Notes under the pieces: generated by a model | The model's input: only the letters and a program-made list of their open reading frames with translations | Database searches by the model: none | Told to the model about the DNA's origin: nothing | Shown: positions 1 through 8,747 of the stretch, one piece after another | Numbering within the stretch: position 1 is the first letter of the stretch | Layout: every line of letters begins with the position of its first letter | Position numbers and translations under genes: made by a program | Assembly: GCF_009617585.1 (NCBI RefSeq) | Contig: NZ_WIXI01000041.1 | Span: 1-64,000, forward strand | Direction of reading: 5' to 3' | DNA: 64,000 nucleotides | Source of the DNA: Endobacterium cereale | GTDB lineage: Bacteria; Pseudomonadota; Alphaproteobacteria; Rhizobiales; Rhizobiaceae

Positions 1-405
1 CCGGAGGTCTCATGCGTGCGCCGATAGTGGCCTGGTTTTACTCCGCCGCCTGGCCTTAATTTGCTCCGGCGTTGACACTATCTGTTTCACGATAAGGCCT
101 TATACTGGTTCCGCGATTATAGTATAATTGGAATTCGCCCGGTCAAGGGCGAGTCCCGAAAAACCCGGTAGCCAGATCGAAAACGACGGCTATACTAGAT
201 TCGTAAATCCAATATAGCCCTGAGCTCTACAGTTGATGTCGCTAACAAAGCGCCGTCATTTGCCCGCCGGTTCACAGGAGAGCTACTCCTATAGAGGCTC
301 ACATTTTTTGACAGCTACGTGTCCGAGTTGTCAGAGAAGGCCGGTCGATTGCCCTTGCTGTTCCATGCTGCTATGTTCTCTTTTTGTTTCGTAAAATGCT
401 GAACC
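1..405. other. Non-coding region upstream of dinB
   Basis: I see no convincing gene here. An AT-rich stretch near 110-135 (TATAGTATAATTGG) looks promoter-like, but I cannot assign it. A LexA-like box lies just upstream of dinB and is listed separately. Any gene left of the window that reads in from the edge is not recognisable. Confidence 0.5.
375..389 (+). promoter_or_regulatory. Candidate LexA (SOS) box of dinB
   Basis: The sequence reads GTTC, seven bases, GTTT, which is one mismatch from the alphaproteobacterial LexA direct repeat GTTC-N7-GTTC. It ends about 40 bases before the dinB start, a normal place for a repressor site. Damage-induced control of dinB is an inference from this match. 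Confidence 0.4.
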
Positions 406-429
406 ATGATGGTGGCCTTAACCAGAGTG

Positions 430-1521
430 ATGAGTAATGATGCTCCCCTTCGAAAGATCATCCATGTCGACATGGATGCCTTCTACGCTTCGGTTGAACA
501 GCGCGACAATCCGGACCTGCGAGGCAAACCGGTGGCCGTCGGTGGGGCGGGCCCCAGGGGTGTCCTGACCACGGCAAGCTATGAGGCGCGTGTTTTTGGT
601 GTTCGCTCGGCTATGCCCTCGGTGACGGCCGCCAGGAAATGCCCGGATCTGATTTTTGTAAAGCCGCGATTTGAGGTCTACCGCGAGGTCTCGCAGCAGA
701 TCCGTGAGATTTTTGCCGAGTACACGCCAATGGTCGAACCGCTGTCGCTCGACGAAGCTTATCTTGACGTCACGGAAAACCTGAAGTGCATGCCGATTGC
801 CACCGAGATCGCGCTCGAAATCCGCGCAAGGATCAAGGCGGTTACCAAACTCACCGCGTCGGCCGGAATTTCTTACAATAAATTCCTCGCGAAGATGGCC
901 TCCGACCTCAACAAACCTGATGGCCAGGCCGTCATCACGCCAAAGAATGGCGCCGCCTTTGTAGAGCAACTGGCCGTTAAGAAATTTCATGGAGTCGGGC
1001 CGGCGACAGCGGAGAAGATGCATCGTCTCGGCATTGAGACCGGTGCTGATCTTAAGATGAAATCGCTGCCATTCTTGGCGAAGCATTTCGGCAAGTCAGG
1101 TCCTTATTTCTACGGAATCGCGCGCGGGATCGATGAACGCCAGGTCAAGCCGAACCGTGTCAGGAAATCGGTGGGAGCAGAAGACACGTTCTCGAAAGAC
1201 GTTGATGATCTCGATCTTGCCGTGCTGGAATTGGGACCCTTGGCGGAAAAGGTATGGCGCTATTGCGAGGCCAAGGACATTGCTGCTCGAACCGTTACGG
1301 TGAAGATCAAATATTCGGATTTTACCCAGGCCACGCGCAGCAAGACCGAAACCATTCCGTTTGCTGACCGCGACAGCATCCTTCATGCCGCGACCGGTCT
1401 GTTGGCAACAGTCTATCCGTTCAAGCTTTCGGTGCGCCTGTTGGGCATAACACTTTCGTCTCTGTCGGGTGATGAAAGCGACATCACATCGGAACAACCA
1501 CAGTTCGATCTCGATTTATGA
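430..1521 (+). CDS. dinB: DNA polymerase IV (Y-family, translesion)
   Basis: Error-prone Y-family polymerase that copies past damaged template bases. The N-terminus has the metal-binding HVDMDAFYASVEQ motif, and residues near 112-118 read SLDEAYLDV, which gives the second catalytic Asp-Glu pair. Thumb helix-hairpin-helix sequence (KFHGVGPATAEKMHRLG) and a little-finger domain follow. The roughly 363-residue length is normal for DinB. I start at the third in-frame ATG (430) because the protein then begins MSNDAPLRKIIHVD as in homologues; two further ATGs lie at 406 and 409. It is the first gene of a possible repair pair with the exonuclease 37 bases downstream. Plasmid-borne second dinB copies are common in rhizobia. 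Confidence 0.95.
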   Translation: MSNDAPLRKIIHVDMDAFYASVEQRDNPDLRGKPVAVGGAGPRGVLTTASYEARVFGVRSAMPSVTAARKCPDLIFVKPRFEVYREVSQQIREIFAEYTPMVEPLSLDEAYLDVTENLKCMPIATEIALEIRARIKAVTKLTASAGISYNKFLAKMASDLNKPDGQAVITPKNGAAFVEQLAVKKFHGVGPATAEKMHRLGIETGADLKMKSLPFLAKHFGKSGPYFYGIARGIDERQVKPNRVRKSVGAEDTFSKDVDDLDLAVLELGPLAEKVWRYCEAKDIAARTVTVKIKYSDFTQATRSKTETIPFADRDSILHAATGLLATVYPFKLSVRLLGITLSSLSGDESDITSEQPQFDLDL

Positions 1522-1558
1522 TCAGAGCAACTGATATCCGAAGGTGATCATAATCGAT

Positions 1559-2308
1559 ATGTCCTCACCCCGAGTTCGCGTCATCGATCTTGAGACCGGT
1601 GGCAATGGCTCCGACAATGTCTGCGAGATCGGTTGGCAAGACGTTGTCCTTGATGAAAACGCCGCGTGGCAGGTCACTGAGGAACGGGGCGCCATACTGG
1701 TCAATCCGGGACGTCCCATGTCCCCCGACACAATGGCGGTGCATCATATTCTGGACGAACAGGTTGCCGATGCACCCTACTGGAAGGAAATTGCTGCAAC
1801 CGTCCTGCGACCGCCTGGGCGCCTCGATGCGTTGGCCGCGCACCGGGCAGCATTCGAGCAACGATATTGCAGACCACGCTTCACCGGCGGAACACCCTGG
1901 ATTTGCACATGGAAATCCGCGCTGCGGGTCTGGCCGGATTTGCCGCGTTTCTCAAACCAGATGTTGCGCTATCAGCGCATGCCGGCTGGCCTCGTCCACG
2001 AGATCGGATTGCCCGCCCACCGCGCCATGCCGGACGCGTATGTTACCGCACATCACCTTAGAGATTTATTGAACCAGACTTCGCTTGAGCAGCTTCTTAC
2101 CTGGAGCAAAGAGCCTGGCCTCCTGCCGCGCGTCCCTTCAGGACCTGACCGCGGCAAGGGATGGGATCGTATAGAAACCAGCGTGCTCGCTGGATTGTCG
2201 CGCGACAGGGATCAGGACATCCGTTTCAGCGCCCAGACCGAATTGTCACGGCGCGGCGAGAGGAATCAGCAGGTCATGGCTGAGCCGCCGCAAAAATCGT
2301 TTTTTTAG
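1559..2308 (+). CDS. DnaQ-like 3'-5' exonuclease (DEDDh family)
   Basis: Predicted 3'-5' exonuclease of the DnaQ/exonuclease X type. The three family motifs are visible: ExoI VIDLETGG with the catalytic Asp and Glu, a degenerate ExoII AAHRAAFEQ where the usual Asp is Glu, and ExoIII HRAMPDAYVT with the conserved His and Asp. The C-terminal ~90 residues carry no motif I know. It follows dinB closely, so the two may be co-transcribed, and the pairing suggests DNA repair or lesion processing. A GTG at 1544 would add five residues, but I prefer the ATG at 1559. Substrate and in vivo role are unknown. Confidence 0.8.
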   Translation: MSSPRVRVIDLETGGNGSDNVCEIGWQDVVLDENAAWQVTEERGAILVNPGRPMSPDTMAVHHILDEQVADAPYWKEIAATVLRPPGRLDALAAHRAAFEQRYCRPRFTGGTPWICTWKSALRVWPDLPRFSNQMLRYQRMPAGLVHEIGLPAHRAMPDAYVTAHHLRDLLNQTSLEQLLTWSKEPGLLPRVPSGPDRGKGWDRIETSVLAGLSRDRDQDIRFSAQTELSRRGERNQQVMAEPPQKSFF

Positions 2309-2455
2309 GAGGAGTTGGTTGCCTGTGGTTGGGTTTCCAGTTCAGCATCCTGACGGTCATTTGGAGTATCAACGGCCTATGAGGCCCGATAGCGACGACC
2401 ACCCGGCAAGACGCAATGAACGGCTCTCGATCGAGCCGTTCAGGCGTCATGAACC

Positions 2456-2938
2456 TTACAGGTTGACCTTGGCATTGTCGCCTATGTCCGGACGGGCGCT
2501 GCTGACAGCGGCAGCGGCCATCTTGATGTAGCTGATGACGGTGCCTGGGCTGTCCCAATATTCGGCCGATGATGGCGTAATCTTGAGAATACGGATCGAC
2601 GGGTCTTCTGCATTGTCCCACCAGGCCTTGGCAGGTGTCGCCCACAGTTCACGGATCTTTTCCCGATCGTTGCGGATTTCGGCAGTACCCGAAATTGACA
2701 CGTATTTTTGACCCTTGGAATCTGCAAACGCAAGGCAGATCTCCGGATGGCGAGAGATCTCTTCATCCTTGTGGCTTGCGACATCCGTCAGGAAGTAGAC
2801 GGCATTTTCATCGCGGTTTGCGTAAGCCGACATGGGACGTGCACGCAGGGTCCCACCACTTTGTGTTGTCAGCATGCAAAAGCCGATCTTGTCGACCAGT
2901 TCCCACACTTTGCTGATATCGTCTTTCGTGTCGGTCAT
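2456..2938 (-). CDS. Pyridoxamine 5'-phosphate oxidase-related stress protein
   Basis: 160-residue single-domain protein of the general-stress-protein-26 branch of the PNPOx-like split-barrel flavoproteins. Supporting segments are GFCMLTTQSGGTLRARPMSAY (flavin-side strand pair), VYFLTDVASHKDEEI and YVSISGTAEI, in the order usual for this family. The start at 2938 is set by a clear GGAG ribosome site (AGGAGATCATTA) before MTDTKDD. It is monocistronic and convergent with the exonuclease. Members bind FMN or FAD, but their substrate is generally not known, so pyridoxine metabolism should not be assumed. Confidence 0.85.
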   Translation of the reverse strand: MTDTKDDISKVWELVDKIGFCMLTTQSGGTLRARPMSAYANRDENAVYFLTDVASHKDEEISRHPEICLAFADSKGQKYVSISGTAEIRNDREKIRELWATPAKAWWDNAEDPSIRILKITPSSAEYWDSPGTVISYIKMAAAAVSSARPDIGDNAKVNL

Positions 2939-3139
2939 TAATGATCTCCTGTTGTTCGAGACCTGCAACGACACAGACGTCATGTCGTTCCGTCCGCCGT
3001 CTCGCAATCTAACCCGCACGCAGCTTCGTTCGCCACGGCATTTTCTCGCAACCTGTCAGGCTAGGTTGCCGTTTCGAGGTGCTGGAACGACTTGGTCACT
3101 CCCGTGTTGAAATTGTCTGATGCATTCGTGGAGGCAGAC

Positions 3140-3370
3140 ATGGAAAACGCAGCAAAGGACCTCGCCGACAAATATCGACGTCTGGGCGGCACACGCCTTG
3201 CCTTGATAGACGACAATCTTGGCTCTTCCCGGGAGTGGGAACATGATCCCCCTGAGGCCGCGCGATTCTGGGATGAAAAGATTGCTGTTCTGACAGATCG
3301 CGAACGGCGGGACGTCGAAACTTATCTTCCCTCGGTCAGCGATGCAGATAACGGGCACACGACCCGATGA
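3140..3370 (+). CDS. Small hypothetical protein
   Basis: 76 residues, highly charged, beginning MENAAKDLADKYRRLGG. I do not recognise it. The start is chosen because GTGGAGGCAGAC lies immediately before ATG 3140; an upstream in-frame start at 3092 has no such site. The stop overlaps the cupin start in an ATGA arrangement, so the two are very likely translated from one message. No signal peptide, membrane segment or metal motif is visible. Confidence 0.7.
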   Translation: MENAAKDLADKYRRLGGTRLALIDDNLGSSREWEHDPPEAARFWDEKIAVLTDRERRDVETYLPSVSDADNGHTTR

Positions 3371-3810
3371 TGGCTCGGAAGATCATCTTTCCGGCCAGTG
3401 AATGGGTGCCGAACAACTCGCGATTTCCTGTCCTGGTCTACAAAGTGGCTCTGACGGATGCCAAATCGTTCGAAAACCTGTTTGCTTCCAACGGATGGAG
3501 TGGAATCTGGACAAACGGTGTCTTTGATTACCAGCACTACCATTCTGCCGCCCATGAAGCTCTTGGCATCCGCCAAGGCCATGCGACCTTGCTAATCGGG
3601 GGGCCGGGTGGCGAAGCGATGAGCGTGGAGCAAGGAGATTGTCTGGTTCTGCCTGCCGGCACAGGCCATCGCAACCTGGATTGCTCTGCAGATTTCCAAG
3701 TTGTTGGTGCCTATCCTCCCGGTCAGCAGGCGGACATTCTGACGGCGGCAGCCACATCTCGTCAATTGGCACAATTCGGTCCTTGCCAAGGCCTGAAACC
3801 GATCCTGTGA
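3367..3810 (+). CDS. Cupin-domain protein
   Basis: 147-residue small beta-barrel protein. Cupin motif 1 is seen as QHYHSAAHEALGIRQG (His residues and Glu for a metal), and motif 2 as EQGDCLVLPAGTGHRN. The N-terminus (FPVLVYKVAL) matches the family of uncharacterised plasmid and chromosomal cupins in rhizobia. Its start overlaps the stop of the preceding small gene (ATGA), indicating translational coupling. The bound metal and substrate cannot be read from sequence; sugar-binding, dioxygenase-like and regulatory cupins all remain possible. Confidence 0.85.
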   Translation: MMARKIIFPASEWVPNNSRFPVLVYKVALTDAKSFENLFASNGWSGIWTNGVFDYQHYHSAAHEALGIRQGHATLLIGGPGGEAMSVEQGDCLVLPAGTGHRNLDCSADFQVVGAYPPGQQADILTAAATSRQLAQFGPCQGLKPIL

Positions 3811-3982
3811 CCGGCGCATCAGTCGGACTGATCGAGGCGTGGGGCAGTGGCGTTCCGGTCGAGTAATTGCGCGTTCAATAGCATCGCCACAGTCCTCTCC
3901 GACATTCGCGGGTTGGCAAACCGACGCGGTCGCCTAGTTCATGAGGTGAACCTGCTGTCTTTTCCCATCACAGGAGCCTCCC

Positions 3983-5716
3983 ATGAAATCCAAGGTCGCC
4001 GACATTCTGACGGAGGTTCTCCATGCCGCCGGCGTGGAGCGCATATATGGCGTCGTCGGTGACAGCCTGAACGGCATGACCGAGTCGTTGCGCAAACGTG
4101 GCGATATCGAATGGATCCACACCCGGCACGAGGAAACCGCGGCGTTTGCCGCGGGGGCCGAAGCCCACGTCACCGGCAAACTTGCGGTGTGTGCGGGAAG
4201 TTGTGGGCCGGGCAATCTCCACCTGATCAATGGCTTGTTCGATTGCCACAGGTCCGGTGTTCCTGTGTTGGCGATTGCCGCGCAGATACCTTCGGCGGAG
4301 ATTGGCCGAGGTTATTTCCAGGAAACCCATCCGGACCAGCTTTTCCGTGAATGCAGTCACTTCTGCGAACTTGTGACCCAACCGGAGCAGCTCCCTGGGG
4401 TTCTGGAATCCGCCATTCGCGCCGCCATCGGCAAGGGCGGCGTTGCCGTTGTCGTCATCCCGGGCGATATCGCATTGAGCGACTACTCGGCAAAGATCTC
4501 GAAAACAGCTGCACTGTCCATTGCCAAGCCAAATATTGTCCCGGCCGAGGACCAGATTGCAGCGCTTGTCGAAATTCTGAAAGGCAGCTCGAAGACGACA
4601 CTGCTGTGCGGTCGCGGCTGCGAGGGCGCTCATGCTGAGCTCGTCGAATTTGCGGAAAAGCTGAAGGCGCCGATCGTCCATGCGTTGGGCGGCAAGGAGC
4701 ATGTGGAATGGGATAATCCTTACGATGTGGGGATGACGGGCCTGATCGGGTTTTCGTCCGGTTACAAGGCGATGCTAGACTGCGATACGCTGGTCATGCT
4801 TGGCACCGATTTTCCGTATCGGCAGTTTTACCCTACCGATGCGAAAATCGTGCAGGTTGACATCCGACCCGAACATCTCGGGCGAAGAACGCCGCTCGAT
4901 CTGGCGATCGTCGGTGATGTCAAATCCACGTTGCGTGCCGTACTGCCGCATCTGGAAGAACAAGAGGCAACGAAACACCTCGAGCGCTGCCTCGCAGCCT
5001 ATGAAAAAGCCCGCAAAGGGCTTGATGAGCTCGCGCATGGCAAGGAGGGAGGACCAATCCACCCGCAGCATGTGGCGCGACTTTTGAGCGAGCAAGCCGA
5101 CGAGGATGCGATCTTCACTTTCGATGTGGGAACTCCGACCGTGTGGGCAGCGCGGTACCTGAAAATGAACGGCAAGCGCCGGATGATCGGATCGCTCGTT
5201 CATGGCTCGATGGCAAATGCCCTGCCACAGGCGATCGGCGCGCAGGCCGCCTATAAAGGCCGGCAGGTAATCAGCATGTCCGGCGACGGCGGTTTTGCCA
5301 TGCTGATGGGCGATTTCCTGACGCTTGCCCAGCAGGACCTGCCCGTGAAAGTGATCGTATTCAACAATTCCTCGCTCGGTTTCGTGGCGATGGAGATGAA
5401 GGCGGCCGGCTATCTCGAGACAGGAACCGATCTGAAAAATCCTGATTTTGCCGCTGTCGCCCGTGCCGCCGGTATCCATGCCATCCGCGTAGAGGATCCG
5501 GTCGAGCTCGAACGAGGCATCGAGGCCATCCTGCATCATCCGGGCCCGGCATTGCTCGATGTCGTCACCAATCCTCAGGAACTATCGATTCCGCCCAAGA
5601 TCGAAGCGGCCCAAGTGATGGGAATGAGCCTGTGGGCGGCAAAAACGGTGATGAATGGACGGGGCGATGAGCTTCTAGACGTGGCGGTGTCCAATTTCTT
5701 CTCGCGGCGGGGGTGA
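3983..5716 (+). CDS. poxB: Pyruvate oxidase / pyruvate:quinone dehydrogenase
   Basis: Thiamine-diphosphate flavoenzyme that decarboxylates pyruvate to acetate and CO2 and passes electrons to quinone at the membrane. The 577-residue protein matches E. coli PoxB throughout: THRHEE-type segment ([15 protein letters not shown]) with the cofactor-activating Glu, [37 protein letters not shown], and the ThDP-Mg motif [12 protein letters not shown]...NN. The C-terminal [17 protein letters not shown] resembles the PoxB tail used for lipid activation. A ribosome site CAGGAG precedes the start. The gene stands alone, with about 170 bases of upstream space. Related acetolactate-type enzymes are less likely given the PoxB-specific segments. 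Confidence 0.9.
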   Translation: MKSKVADILTEVLHAAGVERIYGVVGDSLNGMTESLRKRGDIEWIHTRHEETAAFAAGAEAHVTGKLAVCAGSCGPGNLHLINGLFDCHRSGVPVLAIAAQIPSAEIGRGYFQETHPDQLFRECSHFCELVTQPEQLPGVLESAIRAAIGKGGVAVVVIPGDIALSDYSAKISKTAALSIAKPNIVPAEDQIAALVEILKGSSKTTLLCGRGCEGAHAELVEFAEKLKAPIVHALGGKEHVEWDNPYDVGMTGLIGFSSGYKAMLDCDTLVMLGTDFPYRQFYPTDAKIVQVDIRPEHLGRRTPLDLAIVGDVKSTLRAVLPHLEEQEATKHLERCLAAYEKARKGLDELAHGKEGGPIHPQHVARLLSEQADEDAIFTFDVGTPTVWAARYLKMNGKRRMIGSLVHGSMANALPQAIGAQAAYKGRQVISMSGDGGFAMLMGDFLTLAQQDLPVKVIVFNNSSLGFVAMEMKAAGYLETGTDLKNPDFAAVARAAGIHAIRVEDPVELERGIEAILHHPGPALLDVVTNPQELSIPPKIEAAQVMGMSLWAAKTVMNGRGDELLDVAVSNFFSRRG

Positions 5717-5838
5717 GCCGTTTCAAATGTGGCAGGCAGTCAAGTGCGCGAAACACGCTCCAGGGTAGAACGCCGGTATCCCGAAGAAATTCGGGTGCGC
5801 ATTGACTCGCCACTCCACCGTCGCACGCGCGGTGCCCT

Positions 5839-6323
5839 TTAGCCGCGTTGCAAATCGAGCTGCGTTGTGACGAACGTCTTGCCGGTTGCCGGATCCATGT
5901 CGATGGTCCGAATGCGCAAACCGTTCTCGCCGACTTTCTGAATTGTCATGGTGGCTTTTCGGTCGCCATAGACGGTATTTGCCCAGGTCACGTCGAAACT
6001 GATGGTGTTGCCTTTGCGTCGACGGCTTGCCGGACACGCCCACATATGTTCCGTTATATGAGGTTCCTGGCGATTGGACCTTGGCATTGAAGCTGCGGGA
6101 GACCACCGCAAGCGCATGTCCCGTCCATCGAGAAATTCCTGACGTTTGCGTCCGATCGCATGCTGCAGGAGACCTTCACATTGCTGCCGCCCAGCTTCGT
6201 CAGGGCAGTGCCGCCACCTGACCACTGTCCTTCGATCGACTGCAGAAACTCTGCGTCTGAAGCCATGGCTTGTGATCCAGCACAAACGACAACGAGAAAT
6301 GCGGCTTTGGCAAAAGCTTTCAT
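5839..6323 (-). pseudogene. Small secreted protein gene broken by two frameshifts
   Basis: A signal-peptide start (MKAFAKAAFLVVVCAGSQAMA) is followed in the same frame by DAEFLQSIEGQWSGGGTAL and NVKVSCSMRSDANVRNFSM to about 6115. Coding sequence then continues in a second frame (VVSRSFNAKVQSPGTSY...GVSGKPS) and near 6020 moves to a third (RRKGNTISFDVTWAN...TTQLDLQRG). Joined, the pieces give one coherent protein of about 160 residues, like rhizobial periplasmic proteins with a Trp-x-Gly-x-Gly core. Two indels therefore separate three frames. As it stands no full product can be made. Sequencing error remains possible. Confidence 0.75.
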
Positions 6324-6699
6324 GACTTTGCTCCTGATAGTTTCCTCAAAAACAATCAGGAGCCGTTTCCTGTTCCAGCGTCACGATGTTCGTTAAGCCG
6401 TGAATGCGACCGCGTATAAATACTGCCGTTTAACTCTCGGGCATTCTGCCAGTCAGCTTATCATGCGGAACGGTTTTCCCGGGGGCGGTCGGTCCCGCCT
6501 TTCGCTGCGCGACCGCTATGCTAAGGCTCCTGCGGCGGCCCTTGTTCCGGACAAAACCGTGTCGAGAATTCCCGCTTTCCCGGCTGATCGCCGTCGCTAT
6601 GCTGAAAGCTCCGATACTCTTCTTTGCTCCTCCCGGACCTCGGCCTTGACGCCGGTTGATCCGTGAGGGCGCTGACGCGCCGCAACACGTGTGATGGGC
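6324..6699. other. Intergenic region, no gene
   Basis: Nothing here looks coding. The stretch is rich in short GC-rich inverted and near-direct repeats, for example GACCGCTATGCTAAGGCTCC near 6510 and GTCGCTATGCTGAAAGCTCC near 6592. It may be mosaic intergenic repeat material of the sort common in rhizobial genomes; I could not define element ends. Confidence 0.4.
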
Positions 6700-6931
6700 G
6701 GTTGCATGATACGGAGAGGTTTGGATCAGCTCAAATCTTATCACTGTGGCGCGACGCCCATCCGGCCTCAAGGATGAGCGGTCCCCCCGATTTTGAGCGC
6801 CGGGTTAAGACCCGTCCCACAAAATCGGCTCCCCCACTCCCCGGCTCTGCCGGTCGCTTGCGCGATCCCTGACCCCGGCCGGTCTCTGCGCCTTCGATCG
6901 TCGTCTTTCGAAACTCAAGGAGAACGGGACG
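6700..6931 (+). repeat. Structured leader element, copy A
   Basis: About 230 bases directly upstream of a 56-residue ORF, clearly homologous to the leader at 33215-33494. Both contain CTCAAGGATGAGCGGT, then a hairpin, then CGGCTCCCCCACTCCCCGGC and CGCGATCCCTGAC. The hairpin here pairs CGATTTTG (6788-6795) with CAAAATCG (6820-6827), and inside it CGGGT (6801-6805) with ACCCG (6810-6814). The inner stem differs in sequence from copy B yet stays paired. The distance from CCTGAC to the ORF start is 61 bases here and 60 in copy B. It may be a cis-acting RNA leader or a rhizobial intergenic mosaic repeat. Confidence 0.6.
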
Positions 6932-7102
6932 ATGACGATGTCACTCGAAACACTGATTGAAGAGCTGCGTGCCGAATTGTCGAATACGTGGGATCCGGCA
7001 GAGCGCCGGCTGCTGATTGCCGAACTCGATCTTGCCCGGGCCGAACTGCAGGTCATCATTGCGCAGCTGTCCGGCGCACGTGACAGCGAGCCGCCTTTTT
7101 GA
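6932..7102 (+). CDS. 56-residue helical protein, paralogue of the ORF at 33495
   Basis: Begins MTMSLETLIEELRAELSN and ends DSEPPF. It has the same length as the 56-residue ORF at 33495-33665, with the shared pattern LE-x-I-EELR-x-EL...ER-x-L-x-AEL-x-ARxEL. AAGGAGAACGGGACG precedes the ATG; a second ATG lies two codons in. The heptad-like Leu/Ala spacing suggests an amphipathic helical hairpin, perhaps a small adaptor or oligomer. There is no membrane segment and no Cys. Function is unknown. The duplicated leader upstream argues that ORF and leader travel as one unit. Confidence 0.7.
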   Translation: MTMSLETLIEELRAELSNTWDPAERRLLIAELDLARAELQVIIAQLSGARDSEPPF

Positions 7103-7601
7103 AGGCGGTCATCGCATTCAAGCGATTGGAAAGCATTTTTCATACTGGTTGAGTTTTTCAGTGGCGGATCCCCGACCACTGGTGGGAAGTTTATCTGAAA
7201 AGCTTCTGATTTCGCCGTTTCGTGGTGTCGAGCCGCAGAGCGAATGTTCTGAGCGAAATCGCCTCTTGGGTGCTGCGATCGTCTGCCGAAAATGGCTTGG
7301 TCTGAATGCCGTCTCCCGGAGGGACATCCGACCCGGTCTCAGAATGGGAAGTGCTGCCTTCCCGAAGTTCTAAAATCATGCTCACGAGGCCCATACGCAA
7401 AACCGCCCTTTCATCATGGAGCTGAAGCCTAACATGGTATTCATGACGACGGAATAGTGGCAGGTTCTGCAGCAATTCAAACGGATCGCGTGAGCGGCGA
7501 GTCCGGCGAATTCAATGCGGTCGATCCATCGAGATTGCTACAGTGCGCGACCAAAAATGTGGCTGCATCGAAGGTGACGGATGGCGTTTGGAAGGGCAGT
7601 G
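7103..7601. other. Intergenic region, no firm gene
   Basis: Roughly 500 bases without a gene I can support. A minus-strand open frame (7191-7475) has a partly protein-like composition but no ribosome site or recognised domain. No repeat, hairpin terminator or operator stands out. Confidence 0.4.
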
Positions 7602-8201
7602 CTATCTGCTTTCGTAGCGATCGATCAGTTTGCGTAAATGTGCATTCTGAAGCTTGAGCTTTTCGGCAAGCTGTTTGCGCAGCTCTTCGATTTCCCGATC
7701 AAGGTCTGCCATTTCATCTGTGGCAGACTTGAGTACGGGTTTCGCTGTTTGCGCCGGCTCTTCAGCTGAAACTGCGATTTCTCTTTTTTGCCGCGTGGCG
7801 GCAAAGCGCTTGGCTTTGACAGGAACAGCGGCTTCCTCGACCCGTGGACTTACCACGGGTTCGTTCGACTTTGCGCGGGTTGCGGATGAAGCGACCGAAA
7901 CCGGTTTTTCTTCGGTAGCAAGCGGTCGATCGACCGGTGTGGTTACCGTCGCAGTTTTGGTGTCAACGACTGACGGCTGGCTATTGATAGTTTCTGGCTC
8001 GGGAGCGATCACCGGCTCAGATAAGGTGTCGACAGTGTTTTCGACAAGCGCCAGAGCAGTATCGGCGTCTGCCACGGTCTTGTTCGCACCAGTTGCTGCC
8101 GGTTTTGCCTTATCGACATCTGGCTGCGGCGCTGCCTCGGTTTCGTCCTTGGATGATTTTCCCGACACCAGGTCCGCAAGCATTTTCCATGGTGTTCTCA
8201 T
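7602..8201 (-). CDS. SyrB-like protein with long disordered region
   Basis: 199 residues. The N-terminus (MRTPWKMLADLVSG) is followed by a long low-complexity stretch rich in Ala, Val, Thr, Glu and Lys. The last ~35 residues form a coiled-coil-like helix (LDREIEELRKQLAEKLKLQNAHLRKLIDRYE). That tail has the same register as the C-terminus of the SyrB-like protein encoded 120 bases upstream, so the two are probably diverged tandem paralogues. TGAGGTTGCG precedes the ATG. In S. meliloti SyrB modulates regulation of exopolysaccharide genes; whether this longer variant regulates anything is unknown. A terminator separates the pair, so they are probably transcribed independently. Confidence 0.7.
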   Translation of the reverse strand: MRTPWKMLADLVSGKSSKDETEAAPQPDVDKAKPAATGANKTVADADTALALVENTVDTLSEPVIAPEPETINSQPSVVDTKTATVTTPVDRPLATEEKPVSVASSATRAKSNEPVVSPRVEEAAVPVKAKRFAATRQKREIAVSAEEPAQTAKPVLKSATDEMADLDREIEELRKQLAEKLKLQNAHLRKLIDRYESR

Positions 8202-8248
8202 CGCATCAACCTCAGGCTAAAGACGGGCTTGAGCCCGCATCAATAAAT

Positions 8249-8272
8249 GCCGGACCTCAAGAAAGGTCCGGC
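8249..8272 (-). terminator. Terminator of the syrB-like gene
   Basis: Perfect nine-base stem GCCGGACCT / AGGTCCGGC around a six-base loop, 50 bases past the stop of the upstream syrB-like gene. On the minus strand it is followed by ATTTATT. A second short inverted repeat (CGGGCT / AGCCCG) lies just beyond. Confidence 0.6.
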
Positions 8273-8321
8273 GATGTGTTCGTTCTCGATCGTACCCAGA
8301 TGGACACGATCGAAAGAAATA

Positions 8322-8747
8322 TCAGCCCTTGCCGAGCTTCTTTTTCAGATCGACATTTTCGGCGCGCAGCTTGTCGCCGAGTTCCTTGCGAAGAAGCTTG
8401 TTTTCTTCTTCGAGCTTCAGAAGGTCGGAAAACTCGTCAGACGCGGCGGCAGCGACAACCGGCGCCGGGGCGGCAGCAGCCGGCTTGGCCACAGCGGCCG
8501 GGGCACGCGGTGCCTTGGTTGCCTTTTCAGCTTTTGCGGCCTTCACCAGCTGCGCTGCGGCGGCTTTTTCGCCGCGCTTTGCACGCGTCTTTTTGACAGG
8601 TGTTTCGGTCGCGCTCGTTGCAGCGACGGCTTCGACAGCGATCTTCTTGCGGTTCGGGCCACGCGTCTTTTTCACGACGGGTGTGGGCGCAGCTGGTGCC
8701 GCCGTATCAGTTTCGGCAGTCACGCCAGTATTCATCTCATCAGCCAT
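8322..8747 (-). CDS. SyrB-like regulator
   Basis: 141 residues with the family layout: MADE start, a Lys/Arg/Ala-rich basic middle (TRGPNRKKIAVE, KKTRAKRGEKAAAA, histone-H1-like), and a C-terminal helix LLKLEEENKLLRKELGDKLRAENVDLKKKLG. AAGGAGATTACTG gives a strong ribosome site. S. meliloti SyrB is a negative modulator of SyrM-dependent regulation, and many rhizobial genomes carry several homologues of unknown target. The basic region suggests nucleic-acid contact, and the helix suggests dimerisation. I cannot say which promoters it acts on. Confidence 0.85.
   Translation of the reverse strand: MADEMNTGVTAETDTAAPAAPTPVVKKTRGPNRKKIAVEAVAATSATETPVKKTRAKRGEKAAAAQLVKAAKAEKATKAPRAPAAVAKPAAAAPAPVVAAAASDEFSDLLKLEEENKLLRKELGDKLRAENVDLKKKLGKG

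Noticed and set aside
7191..7475. 94-codon minus-strand frame
   Set aside because: Partly protein-like but without a proper start codon context, domain or neighbour support; left as intergenic.
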